From contig NZ_BMRZ01000002.1 in NCBI RefSeq assembly GCF_014648895.1, positions 186,001 to 250,000 of the forward strand: a stretch of 64,000 nt of DNA. The letters are read 5' to 3'. Position 1 is the first letter of the stretch. Every line of letters begins with the position of its first letter. Made by a program: the position numbers and the translations under genes. Shown here piece after piece: positions 1 to 8,705 of this stretch. The notes under the pieces are model-generated. The model was not told the DNA's origin and did no database searches. It saw nothing but the letters and a program-made list of their open reading frames with translations. Source of the stretch: Streptomyces tanashiensis (lineage in GTDB: Bacteria > Actinomycetota > Actinomycetes > Streptomycetales > Streptomycetaceae).

Positions 1-708
1 GGCGTCCAGCACATCGGCCGCGACCACCTCGTGCCGGCGGGCCAGCGTCCGGAAGTCCGTACCGATCGCGGAGAAGAAGGCACCGCCGTGCTCGCAGCCG
101 TCCGCGCGCGGTGCGAACTCCACGTCCAACTGCCAGTCGAGGCCCGCTCGCAACCGCTCCAAGGTCCGGCCATGACGCTCCCGGACCGTCCTCGTCAGCT
201 CGTCCACGGCACCGCTCAGCACCTCGAACGAGACCGCGCCCGAACGGACCGTCCGCCCCACCGGCCGCAACCCGGCGGCGAGGTACATGTCCAGCAGCTC
301 CGTGCGCCCCATCGCCACCACCTGACGGCCGCCCCGCGCCGCGACCCAGCGCAGCGCCGCGTACATGAGGAGCGGCCCGGCCACGGTGGACCGCCAGCGC
401 TTCTCGACGGTCAGGACGCGGATCTCGAACGGCGCCTCTTCCGAGAGGAGCGGCAGCTCCTCGCGCGTCAGGTACTTGTCCAGCGAGTAGCGGCCGACCC
501 ACGGTGGGGTGAGGCTGACGAAACCGATCCGCGTCTCCCCACGCGCGGCCACGAGATACACGTTGTGGCCGTCGAGCCCGTCGCTCAACCGCCCGGACGG
601 ATGCACCTGGTGCTGGCCGAGTTCCTCCGCGTACACCCGATGCCGCAGCTCGTGGATCCAGTCGTGATCACTGGGTGTGGCTGCGCGCAGCTGGATGGCA
701 TGGTGCAT
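1..708 (-). CDS. GNAT acyltransferase domain, probably the N-terminus of an aminotransferase fusion (partial)
   Basis: The reading frame starts at ATG 708, with AGGGAGA about 6 nt upstream, and runs off the left window edge after 236 codons. Residues about 1-150 read as a GNAT fold (LRHRVYAEELGQHQ, then IRVLTVEKRWRSTVAGPLL), close to the FeeM/LuxI-like end of the family. The visible C-terminal part (GGAFFSAIGTDFRTLARRHE, then VVAADVLDA) resembles the linker that precedes a fold-type I PLP aminotransferase in actinobacterial GNAT-aminotransferase proteins; that link is recalled from family knowledge, not shown here. The substrate is unknown. A perfect palindrome at 773-788 lies 65 nt upstream and may regulate the gene. 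Confidence 0.75.
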   Translation of the reverse strand, partial: MHHAIQLRAATPSDHDWIHELRHRVYAEELGQHQVHPSGRLSDGLDGHNVYLVAARGETRIGFVSLTPPWVGRYSLDKYLTREELPLLSEEAPFEIRVLTVEKRWRSTVAGPLLMYAALRWVAARGGRQVVAMGRTELLDMYLAAGLRPVGRTVRSGAVSFEVLSGAVDELTRTVRERHGRTLERLRAGLDWQLDVEFAPRADGCEHGGAFFSAIGTDFRTLARRHEVVAADVLDA

Positions 709-772
709 GAGTGTCTCCCTGAGGCGTTCCGGCGTTCGCTCCTCAGGATGGAGAAATGCGGTGGACGACACC

Positions 773-788
773 TGAGTACGTGTACTCA
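773..788. promoter_or_regulatory. Palindrome upstream of the GNAT gene (candidate operator)
   Basis: TGAGTAC-GT-GTACTCA has perfect 7-bp arms around a 2-nt centre. It sits in the 258-bp space between the minus-strand genes starting at 708 and ending at 967, upstream of the gene starting at 708. Its size and symmetry fit a dimeric repressor site. No -10 box was confidently placed. Confidence 0.45.
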
Positions 789-966
789 CTTCGGTCACTG
801 CCGCCGGAGACGTGCGAGGGCGGTGCGGCCGCGTTCGACGTGAGTTCGCGGCGGTTTGCAGCTTCAGCACGCACCCCCGCGTCGAACCCCCGACTCCGTT
901 TCCCTGCGTGCGAGCGGTCCGGTCCTGCCCCGTCGGACCGGACCACTCGCCGCGTGCTACTCCTCG

Positions 967-1866
967 CTAGCCCGCGTGGCCCGCCGGGTGGAAGTTGATG
1001 CGTTCACGGACGACGGGGAAGCCGGCCTTGGCGAAGTTCGCGACCATGGGGAAGTTGCCCTGGTCCGTCGCTCCGCTGATGAACTCCGCGCCCTGCTCGG
1101 CAAGGAAGTGGGTGCACTCCGCGAGGAGGTCGTAGGCGTAGCCGCGGCCGCGCTGTTCCGGGACGACTCCGATGAAGCCGATGGTCGGGCCGGAGGGGTT
1201 GTGCGCCGGGATGTGGATGCCGGCCAGGTCTCCCTCCGGGGTGCGCGCGATCTGCCACCACTCCCGTGGGGAAGGGCACCAGTGGAAGAAGTCGAGTTCC
1301 TCCTGGGCGGCCTGGTCGAGTCCGCCCTCCTCGATGGCTCTGAGCGCGTGGACGTCCAGGGTGACGGAGTGGATGCGGCGCAACGCGTCGAAGAACACCG
1401 CGTCGTCGGGTTCGGCGCTGAAGCGCAGGCGCCCGGGCCGCTCGGGCAGACCTCGCTCCGGGGTCCACCGGTACAGGAAGCGTTCCACCAGGGGTTCGTA
1501 CCCTGCGGCTCGTGCGGCGCCGAAGCGGGCCTCGGCACCGGCGCGCAGGTCGGCCTTCTCCCGCCAGCCGCCGGGCAGGTTGATCTCGAGTTCGACCCGC
1601 CAGGGAGCGGAGCGCAGGAGTTCGGCCCCGGCCTCCTCCTCGCCCTCGGCCACGTCGAACCAGTTGATGTTGACGGGTTCCGAGTCGTCGGGGCCGCCCC
1701 ACCACGCGCCGCGTGCGACGACCTCGCCGTCACGCAGGGCGACGCGCTTCCAGTCGGGGCGGAACTGGGTACGCCGATGGCCCTCACGGGCGCCCAGGGG
1801 GTCGGGGTGTGCGTCGAAGAGATGTGCGTCGCTCGCGGTGAGCGTACGGATGACCGGATCGGTCAT
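967..1866 (-). CDS. GNAT family N-acetyltransferase
   Basis: This is a 299-aa protein with a C-terminal GNAT domain. The acetyl-CoA pyrophosphate-binding motif A (GVVPEQRGRGYAYDLL, residues about 232-247) follows a beta-strand IGFI, and the tail ATDQGNFPMVANFAKAGF is the usual GNAT motif B region. The N-terminal 150 residues are less conserved and may form a second, degenerate GNAT half, as in other proteins of about 300 residues. It probably transfers an acetyl group from acetyl-CoA to an unidentified amine. ATG 1866 is preceded by a GGAGGAATCC-type ribosome site. It is divergent from the SDR gene at 2211. Confidence 0.85.
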   Translation of the reverse strand: MTDPVIRTLTASDAHLFDAHPDPLGAREGHRRTQFRPDWKRVALRDGEVVARGAWWGGPDDSEPVNINWFDVAEGEEEAGAELLRSAPWRVELEINLPGGWREKADLRAGAEARFGAARAAGYEPLVERFLYRWTPERGLPERPGRLRFSAEPDDAVFFDALRRIHSVTLDVHALRAIEEGGLDQAAQEELDFFHWCPSPREWWQIARTPEGDLAGIHIPAHNPSGPTIGFIGVVPEQRGRGYAYDLLAECTHFLAEQGAEFISGATDQGNFPMVANFAKAGFPVVRERINFHPAGHAG

Positions 1867-2210
1867 GGATTCCTCCGGGATACAGGCTGCTTGGAGCGCT
1901 CCCGGTCAGAACTGACGAACCACGCCGGGACAGCGGAAGCGGGAGCGCTGGAAAGGTGTGACTCGCACGGCACTCGCCTCCTTCCGTTCGTCTCAGGGCG
2001 TGAAGCCACAGAGTATGTGGTCGTCCGCGGGTCCGTCCACGGATTTCCGCGCCCCTTGACGGGGCGGTTCGCGGGACGATGAGGAGCGCACCGGTCCCCC
2101 GACCGCTCCGCCCTGCCGTGTGGCTCGCCTGCCTTCCCGGCCCCGGAGCTTCGCGTGTCTAAGATCATCGGAACAGGGGCGGCGGACGAGACACGGGAGA
2201 GGCGGCGGAC
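1867..2210. other. Divergent intergenic region, 344 bp, no gene
   Basis: No convincing coding sequence is present. It must hold the promoters of the divergent GNAT (1866) and SDR (2211) genes. The only structure seen is a small hairpin, CGCCCC-TTGAC-GGGGCG at 2050-2066, too short to call a terminator with confidence. Confidence 0.5.
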
Positions 2211-3026
2211 ATGGCGGACGAGCGCGTGTACCTGGTGACCGGGGGCGGAACGGGGATCGGGGCGGCGACCGCGCAGTCCTTGGCCCGGGCGGGACACAAG
2301 GTGGCGGTGTCCGGGCGCCGCCCCGAGCCGCTGCGGCTGGTCGCCGAGGAGACCGGCGCCCTGGCCGTACCGTCGGACATCGGGGACCCCGCCGCGGTGG
2401 CCTCGCTCGTCGAGACGGTGGTCGGCACGTACGGTCGGCTCGACGGTCTGGTGCTCAACGCCGGCATCGGGCGGGGCGGCGGCGTGGGCGACGTGACCCT
2501 GGAGGACTGGGACGACGTCATGCGGACCAACCTCACCGGTCCGTTCCTGCTGCTGCGCGCCGCCCTCCCGCACCTGCTCGAAGCCCGTGGCGCGGTGGTC
2601 GCGGTGGCCTCGGTGTCCGCCCTGCGCAACGGCGTGGGGAACGCCGCCTATGCCACCTCCAAAGCGGCGCTCCTCCAGCTGTGCCGCTCGCTCGCGGTCG
2701 ACTACGGGGGCGCGGGATTGCGCGCCAACACCGTGTGCCCGAGCTGGGTGCGCACCGACATGGCGGACCGCCGGATGAACCGGTTCGCCGACGATGCGGA
2801 CCTGGAGGGCGGTCTGGAAGCGGCGTACGAGGAGGTGACCCGGGTCCTGCCCGCCGGGCGGCCCGGTGAGCCGCGAGAGGTCGCGGAGGCCATCGCCTGG
2901 CTGCTGTCGCCCGCCGCCTCGTTCGTGAACGGTGCGGTGCTCACCGTCGACGGCGGCGCGACCGCACTCGACCCGGGCACCCTCGGCTTCGAGTTCCGGA
3001 TGGAGCCACGCGCCCCGCGGGCCTGA
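2211..3026 (+). CDS. SDR family oxidoreductase
   Basis: A 271-aa classical short-chain dehydrogenase/reductase. The cofactor motif TGGGTGIG is at residues 10-17, NAG at 83-85, the structural Asn at 107, and the catalytic Ser134/Tyr147/Lys151 set (YATSK). The Arg pair SGRRPEP after beta-strand 2 suggests NADP(H). The C-terminus FVNGAVLTVDGGAT is the normal SDR ending. The substrate cannot be read from sequence. It is transcribed alone; the next gene is convergent. Confidence 0.9.
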   Translation: MADERVYLVTGGGTGIGAATAQSLARAGHKVAVSGRRPEPLRLVAEETGALAVPSDIGDPAAVASLVETVVGTYGRLDGLVLNAGIGRGGGVGDVTLEDWDDVMRTNLTGPFLLLRAALPHLLEARGAVVAVASVSALRNGVGNAAYATSKAALLQLCRSLAVDYGGAGLRANTVCPSWVRTDMADRRMNRFADDADLEGGLEAAYEEVTRVLPAGRPGEPREVAEAIAWLLSPAASFVNGAVLTVDGGATALDPGTLGFEFRMEPRAPRA

Positions 3027-3203
3027 CCGACCGTCACGGCCGACGACGGCCTGCGGCCGGACCCACCGGATGACGTCCTGACGTCAGGGCTGTTGCGTGA
3101 TCGGACGACATCCGACCCAGGAACGCGGATCGTCCTGGGTGGATCGCTGACATTCTCACGACCGGTGACGGTCATGGCTCTCATGCGGCTGGCACGTCCT
3201 GGC

Positions 3204-3551
3204 TCAGGGGCCGACGTACTCGTACACGCCGCCATGAGGGTGCCGCAGCACCGCTCGGTGGCCGTTGGGGGTGGGCTGCGCCGGCATGACGACCGTGGCG
3301 CCGGCGGCGACCGCTTCGTCCACGGCTTCGGTCAGATCTGCGACCGTCAGGGTGGCGCTCACCCCGGCGACCCTCTGCACTGCCTCGTCCGGACCGCTGA
3401 ACAGCAGGAAGGGCCCGACGCTCGCCAACTGCACACCGGCGAAGGCGAAACGGCCGGCTGTTCGGCCCGTCAGCCTCTCGTAGAAGGGGACGGCCGCGTC
3501 CAGGTCGTCGACGCGCTGTCGTGCGATCACCGAGTCGATCTCCGTCGGCAT
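3204..3551 (-). CDS. VOC family protein (glyoxalase/bleomycin-resistance fold)
   Basis: A 115-aa single VOC module starting MPTEIDSVIARQRVDDLDAA. I chose ATG 3551 because AAGGAG lies 8 nt upstream (minus strand); the frame stays open to 3665 but that extension has no VOC-like sequence. The pattern VDDLDAAVPFYERLTG, then FAFAGVQLASVGPFLLF, then HPHGGVYEYVGP fits the paired beta-alpha-beta-beta-beta repeat of metal-dependent lyases, dioxygenases and drug-sequestering proteins. No substrate can be assigned. Confidence 0.8.
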   Translation of the reverse strand: MPTEIDSVIARQRVDDLDAAVPFYERLTGRTAGRFAFAGVQLASVGPFLLFSGPDEAVQRVAGVSATLTVADLTEAVDEAVAAGATVVMPAQPTPNGHRAVLRHPHGGVYEYVGP

Positions 3552-3680
3552 GCTGGAACTCCTTCTCTGCGTTGGGGGCTTCGTTCGACCGTCACCTGCA
3601 TGAGGTCGGTCGGCATGGGGGTCCCACGTCTGCCAGTCTGCTTCATCTCCCTGACTACGTCGCATCTCCCCCTCGGACGT

Positions 3681-4292
3681 TCAGCCGTTGACTGTCGCCC
3701 AGGGGAAGAACACCTGGACCCTGGGGCGGGTTCGTAGCTCATAGTCAGCAGAAGGCGAACGCTCGACGAGGACGCTGCCGGAGCCGGGCCCCCAAAAGCT
3801 CCATGCCGGTCCTCGTAGGCCTTCCCCGCACAGTCCTTCCGGCAGGTCGCGGTCGTCGGCGCCCAAGCCGTATGCGTCACCGTGATTCCGATCGAGGACC
3901 GGCGGAGCGACGTCGGGGATGAGGTTCGCGCGCAGGAGATAGTCCGGAACCTGGCTACTGACGAAGGAGACAACGGCTTGCCCCTCGTGGGTGTAGTAGC
4001 GGACCTCAGAGGCATCGGAGGGCAGACTCACACCACCGGCGACGATGTCACGCGGCAGCGCGGCGTCGCTGCCGGCGCACGCACGAGGGTCACCGAGGGG
4101 GTACATCAAGTCGTCCCAGAACAGCCAGGTCAGTGAGCCGGCAACGAGGAGACAAGCTGCAGTCATCAGCCCGAGGAAGGGCAGCCATCTGTGATGCCGG
4201 CGTTCTCCTGTCTCCCCAAAGTGCTCGTCCAGGCTCTCGCGAACCACCTCAGAACCACCGAAGCCATCCGCATCACGCACCCGCTGACCCAT
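3681..4292 (-). CDS. Single-pass membrane protein of unknown function
   Basis: A 203-aa protein starting at ATG 4292, preceded by GGGGGAGG at good spacing. The frame is open to 4334, but the extra residues have no ribosome site. It has a charged N-terminus, one hydrophobic segment (WLPFLGLMTAACLLVAGSLT, residues about 37-56), then an extracytoplasmic domain of about 145 residues with two Cys (DPRACAGSD and LPEGLCGEG) that may pair. The family is not recognised. It is divergent from the NACHT gene with 150 bp between them, so co-regulation is possible but not shown. Confidence 0.65.
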   Translation of the reverse strand: MGQRVRDADGFGGSEVVRESLDEHFGETGERRHHRWLPFLGLMTAACLLVAGSLTWLFWDDLMYPLGDPRACAGSDAALPRDIVAGGVSLPSDASEVRYYTHEGQAVVSFVSSQVPDYLLRANLIPDVAPPVLDRNHGDAYGLGADDRDLPEGLCGEGLRGPAWSFWGPGSGSVLVERSPSADYELRTRPRVQVFFPWATVNG

Positions 4293-4443
4293 TGCCGACC
4301 TCCCCCGCCGCCGCTGACAAGATAGCGCCATCACCCTTCACCGGGCCGTCCCGCCCGAGCGACTTCCGGCGAAGAAGAGCCTCGCTCCGCTCTCCGCGGC
4401 TAGCCTGCGTAGATCGCTGTGCTCTGCGTCGTAGGGAGGCCCT

Positions 4444-7400
4444 TTGCCCGAGACCGAGGTCCCCGAGCCGACGCCCCGGCCCAAGTCGTGGAAGGTTCCC
4501 CGGCCGGGCCGGCCGGCTTCGCCCTCGGCGCGGGCGGACGGCGAACGGGCCGCGGCCGTGGCCGGGGACGCGCGCGACGTGATCACCGGTGACAACGTCA
4601 CGGTGATCGGAAGCGTCACCGTGCACCCGGGTCCCCCGCCGCCGGCCCTGCCCTCCGACCAGGCTGTGGCGCGGGCGGTGGCGGACTACGTGCGCCGTTT
4701 CACGGAGGTGTACGGGGGCGTGGACCTGGAGGTCCTGAGTCCCGATGCGGAACGGCATCTCGCGGTCTCGCTGTCCGAGGTGTTCGTCGCTCCCTCCGTG
4801 CGAGCGGATCCGCCTCCGCTGGAGCTGCCCCAGGAACTGCGCAGGCGGCTGGCGCTGTTCGGAGAGCTGCCCGATGAGGACCTGCTGCCACCGGGGGTGG
4901 GCAGGGACGATGTGGAGCGGCTCCGCAGTTCGTACCTGGAGCGGCCCGAAGAGGACGTGCTGGAGGTGCTGGCCGGGCCCTCGGGCAGGCGGACGGTGCT
5001 GCTGGGAGATCCCGGGGCCGGCAAGTCGACGCTGGTCCGCCACCTGGTCCTCGCTCCGGCGGCGGAAGTACCCGGCGAGGGGCCCGGTGGGCCGGTGGGG
5101 CGGGTTCCGCTCGTGGTGGAGCTTCGTCGGTACGCCGACGCCCCGGGTCTCCACGGCGACTTCGAGGACTACCTGGATCAGCAGCACGCGACCATGGGGC
5201 TCTCGGTCCCCGCCCTCGTGCGGGAGCGCCTGCTGTCCGAGGGGCGGGGCATGGTCGTCTTCGAGGGCCTCGACGAGGTCTTCGACCCCAAGGTGCGGGA
5301 GGAGGTCGTCCGCCGCATCGCCGCGTTCGCCGCGCGTCGGCCCACTGCCCAGATCGTGGTGACCTCACGGATCATCGGCTACCGCCGCGGGCTGCTGGCG
5401 CGCGCGGGGTTCTCGCACTTCACGTTGCAGGACCTGGACGAGGATCGGATCGACGCGTTCGTACGGCGTTGGTACCGGCACTCCCTTCCGGACGAGCCGA
5501 CGCGGGCCGAGCAGCTCGCCGTACGGGTGGCTGCGGAGGTGGAGGGGTCACGGTCGCTCCGTGAGATGGCGGGCAACCCTCTTCTGCTGACGATCCTCGT
5601 GATCATCGGAGCCGATGGTCCGCTGCCCCGCACCCGGCGCGGTGTGTACGAACGCGCTGTCACGTTTCTCGTCGAGCAGTGGGATCAGGCGGCCAAGTTC
5701 CTCAGGGCTCCTCTGTCACCACCTGTCGCAGAGGCGCTGGACGCTCTCGGGCCCGGCGAGCGCCTCGCTCTCCTGCGCCGGCTGGCCCGCACTCTGCAGG
5801 AAGGCCTCGACGGCGTCTCCGGCAACCACATCCACGCACGCGACCTCGAACGCGTCTTCCGCGAGCATCTCGCCGGATGTGGGCTGCCGTCCCTGCACGC
5901 CTCGTCTGCCGCCCGCGCCATGGTCACACAGTTGCATGAGCGCAACTTCATCCTGTCGCGCTACGGCGGCGACGTCTACGGGTTCGTCCACCGGGCCTTC
6001 CTGGAGCACTTCGCAGCGGCGGACATCGCGTACCGCTACCAGGAGGAAGGTGAATGGACGGCCGAGGAACTGATGGGGCAGGTCATCGCCGCCCGCTCCA
6101 CCGATTCCGCGTGGCACGAGGTCCTGGTCCTGCTCATCGGGCAGTTGGGGGTCGAGGACACGACGGCCGCGATCGACCGGCTGCTCGGCCTGCACGCCCG
6201 GCGCACCGATCCGGACGACGCGAGTCACGTGGTCCTGGCCCTCCGCGCGCTGGCCGAGACCGGTGGGAGCGGGGTGCCGGCGGACCGCAGCATCGCCGTC
6301 GTCGACGCCGTGACCGCGGCCTTGGACGTACGCGGCTCGAAGGGACCGTGGCTGCTCGCCGAAGCGGCTTCCGCGCTGGCCTCGTTCGGCCGGTACTGGC
6401 CGGGCCGGGAGCGCTACCTGCGCTGGTTCCGGCTGAGCGGCCAGTTCTCCGTGAGCGACGAGCCGGTCGGGCTCCTGGCCTTCCACCTGCACGTCGATGA
6501 CGACGAGCTGACCGCCCTCGGCCGCGGCAGCTACGACAGCAGCGACCGCGTCATCCTCCTCTACGAGCGCGGTCGCCGCCGCCCGGACGACGAGGTCCGC
6601 GAGCTGGTCGTCCGGGAAGCCCGGGGTGGCCCGAACGGCAGGCTGCGTGCCACGGCGCTCGAGGTGCTCGGCGAGTTGTGGGCGGACCACGACGACGTCC
6701 GCGCCCTACTGGCCGGGTGCGCGGTCCAGGACTCCGACCGCCGAGTCCGGTCGGCCTCGCTCGAGGCCCTCGCCGCGGGGCTGCCGGACGACGCGACCGT
6801 CCGGCAACTGGCCATGGACGCCGCCGCACACGACCCTCACCCGTTCGGCCGCAGCGACGCGCTGCGCCTCCTCGGCCGGCAGTGGGCCGCAGAGCCCGCC
6901 GTGCGCGCCCTGCTCGTCCGACGGGCACGCGAGGACGAGGACGAGGACACCCGGAACACGGCGCTGAAGACGCTCGGGCGGTACGCCTGCCGGTACCCGG
7001 AGGTCCTGGACTTCCTGTCCCGATGTGTGGAGGACGACGGCGTACCGGATCTGTCCCGCTCTGCGGTGTGGCATCTCCGTGATCAGGTCCCGGGCGACGC
7101 CGGCGTACGCGCACTCCTGGTCCGACGGGCGGCCGACTCGCCGCACGGCCAGGTGCGGTGCGCGGCCCTGGGTGTTCTGGGCACGCAAGGGACCGGGCAT
7201 CCCGCCGTCCGCGAGCTGCTGTTGCGCGCTGCGGCCGAGGACCCCTGGCCGGAAGCGCGCTCGACGGCGGTCCGAGAGCTGGGAGAGCACTGCCCCGGCC
7301 ACGAGGGCGCCCTGGAGGTCATCCTGCGCCGCGCCGCCGAGGACCCGGACCCGGGGGTGCGACGCGTCGCCCTGGAGACACTGGGCGACCGCTACCCGGG

Positions 7401-8349
7401 GCACGGCGAGGTCCGCGAGGTACTGATCCGCTGCACGGCTACCGCCGCCTCGCACGAGGACACGGGCCAGGAGGACGTCAGGCGGACCGCCGTGCGCATG
7501 CTCGCCCAGTACTGGGCGGGCACGCCGGCCGTTCGCGACCTGCTCCTCCGGCTCCGCACGGAGGGGTCCGACGCGTACACCCACGCGACCGTCCTCCGCG
7601 CACTGGCAGAGCACTGGCCCTCTCGGCGCGACGTGCGCGAGCTGCTCCTCGCCGCCGCCGCTCACCCGAAGCGCACCACCGTCTCGACCGTACTCGACGT
7701 CTTGGAGGACAAGTGGCCCGATGACGAGGACGTCCGGACCGCCCTCGTGAGGGTCGCGACCGAGTCCGGCGACTGGCTCGTCGGCAGTGCCGCTCTGAAG
7801 GTGCTGACGAAGAGGTGGGCCGACCGGCCGGATGTCGGGGAGTTCGTGATGAGCATCGCCCGCGACGCCACACACCCCCGGCAGAGCACCGTCCTGAACA
7901 GCCTGGGCCGCCACTGGGCGCAGCGGGACGGCGTCCGCGAGGTGCTGGTCCTCGCGGCCACGGACCACCCCGACGAGCACACCCGTTCCGATCTCGTCCG
8001 GACCTTGGCCCGGCGCTGGCCCGGCCATCCGGACGTACACGCATTGCTGCGCCGGTGCGCGGAGTCCGATCCGGCCCCCGGGATCAGGTTCTCGGCGCTG
8101 CGCTGGTGGGTGGTCCGGGCCGGTGACGAGGAGGGGGAGGCTCTGGTGAGCACGCGGGCTGTCACCGAGCCGGATCCGACGACGCGGCGCATGGTGCTCC
8201 ACATGCTGGCCCTGGGCTGGCCTTCGCGTGCGCGGACCGCCTCCGTACTGCGCGACCGCGCCCGGCTCGACGAGGACGACGCCACGAAGGCGGCCGCGCG
8301 AGAGCTCCTGAGCGCCGTCGTCTCCGACGGCCACCCGGGCGGGCGATGA
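4444..8349 (+). CDS. NACHT-domain STAND NTPase with a C-terminal 34-residue helical-repeat solenoid
   Basis: A 1301-aa protein. It opens with a short beta-rich stretch (ITGDNVTVIGSVTVH), then the NACHT module with Walker A GDPGAGKST (residues 188-196), Walker B MVVFEGLDEV (270-279), sensor-like VVTSRIIGYRRG and the NPLLLTILVIIG helix typical of the family. Residues about 716-1295 are roughly 17 tandem units near 34 residues (consensus xxVRxLLxxxAxxDxxxxVRxxALxxLGxxWPxx), HEAT-like. Many bacterial NACHT proteins are antiphage sensors in which the repeat part recognises a trigger; that role here is inference. No separate effector is fused, so the N-terminal 180 residues or a partner would have to act. 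The TTG start is preceded by AGGGAGG 4 nt away. Confidence 0.85.
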   Translation: MPETEVPEPTPRPKSWKVPRPGRPASPSARADGERAAAVAGDARDVITGDNVTVIGSVTVHPGPPPPALPSDQAVARAVADYVRRFTEVYGGVDLEVLSPDAERHLAVSLSEVFVAPSVRADPPPLELPQELRRRLALFGELPDEDLLPPGVGRDDVERLRSSYLERPEEDVLEVLAGPSGRRTVLLGDPGAGKSTLVRHLVLAPAAEVPGEGPGGPVGRVPLVVELRRYADAPGLHGDFEDYLDQQHATMGLSVPALVRERLLSEGRGMVVFEGLDEVFDPKVREEVVRRIAAFAARRPTAQIVVTSRIIGYRRGLLARAGFSHFTLQDLDEDRIDAFVRRWYRHSLPDEPTRAEQLAVRVAAEVEGSRSLREMAGNPLLLTILVIIGADGPLPRTRRGVYERAVTFLVEQWDQAAKFLRAPLSPPVAEALDALGPGERLALLRRLARTLQEGLDGVSGNHIHARDLERVFREHLAGCGLPSLHASSAARAMVTQLHERNFILSRYGGDVYGFVHRAFLEHFAAADIAYRYQEEGEWTAEELMGQVIAARSTDSAWHEVLVLLIGQLGVEDTTAAIDRLLGLHARRTDPDDASHVVLALRALAETGGSGVPADRSIAVVDAVTAALDVRGSKGPWLLAEAASALASFGRYWPGRERYLRWFRLSGQFSVSDEPVGLLAFHLHVDDDELTALGRGSYDSSDRVILLYERGRRRPDDEVRELVVREARGGPNGRLRATALEVLGELWADHDDVRALLAGCAVQDSDRRVRSASLEALAAGLPDDATVRQLAMDAAAHDPHPFGRSDALRLLGRQWAAEPAVRALLVRRAREDEDEDTRNTALKTLGRYACRYPEVLDFLSRCVEDDGVPDLSRSAVWHLRDQVPGDAGVRALLVRRAADSPHGQVRCAALGVLGTQGTGHPAVRELLLRAAAEDPWPEARSTAVRELGEHCPGHEGALEVILRRAAEDPDPGVRRVALETLGDRYPGHGEVREVLIRCTATAASHEDTGQEDVRRTAVRMLAQYWAGTPAVRDLLLRLRTEGSDAYTHATVLRALAEHWPSRRDVRELLLAAAAHPKRTTVSTVLDVLEDKWPDDEDVRTALVRVATESGDWLVGSAALKVLTKRWADRPDVGEFVMSIARDATHPRQSTVLNSLGRHWAQRDGVREVLVLAATDHPDEHTRSDLVRTLARRWPGHPDVHALLRRCAESDPAPGIRFSALRWWVVRAGDEEGEALVSTRAVTEPDPTTRRMVLHMLALGWPSRARTASVLRDRARLDEDDATKAAARELLSAVVSDGHPGGR

Positions 8350-8402
8350 CCGGCGACGCACCGAGGAGCAGCTTCCCTCCCTCATGGCCGGGCGCACAGG
8401 GT

Positions 8403-8663
8403 TCAGGGCAGTCGGAACTGTGCGACGTGGCCGAAGGCGACCGCGGGGACGACGTGGTGGGCGTCGAGGGTCCCGAACTCGGGGACGGTCTTCTCGTGAC
8501 CCGGTGCCTTGACGTCTCCCTCCAGGGCGGAGTCGGAGAAGTGCACCCAGGTCACCCGCCCGTCCGCGGTGTGGCCCTCCTCCGCGTGGACGCCCTTCAC
8601 GGGGACGCGCGGCAGTCGGGTGACCCTGCCCTGCGGGACCAGCGGTCGGCCCAGGACGCGCAC
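8403..8663 (-). CDS. Small conserved-looking protein of unknown function
   Basis: An 86-aa frame starting at GTG 8663 with strongly G/C-biased third positions, which supports coding. It reads VRVLGRPLVPQGRVTRLPRV, then VKGVHAEEGHTADGRVTWVH, and ends FGHVAQFRLP. No ribosome site is evident, so a leaderless or different start is possible. The frame is open much further upstream, but that overlaps the opposite gene at 8706 and looks non-coding. The family is not recognised. It lies convergent to the NACHT gene. Confidence 0.5.
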   Translation of the reverse strand: MRVLGRPLVPQGRVTRLPRVPVKGVHAEEGHTADGRVTWVHFSDSALEGDVKAPGHEKTVPEFGTLDAHHVVPAVAFGHVAQFRLP

Positions 8664-8705
8664 CCGGTGTAGGGGTGGCGTGTTCGCGCCCGTACGGTGG
8701 CCGTC

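Noticed and set aside
3071-3086. TGACGTC-CT-GACGTCA palindrome as an operator
   Set aside because: It lies between convergent gene ends (SDR stop 3026 and VOC stop 3204), where no promoter is expected; it may be chance or a weak terminator.
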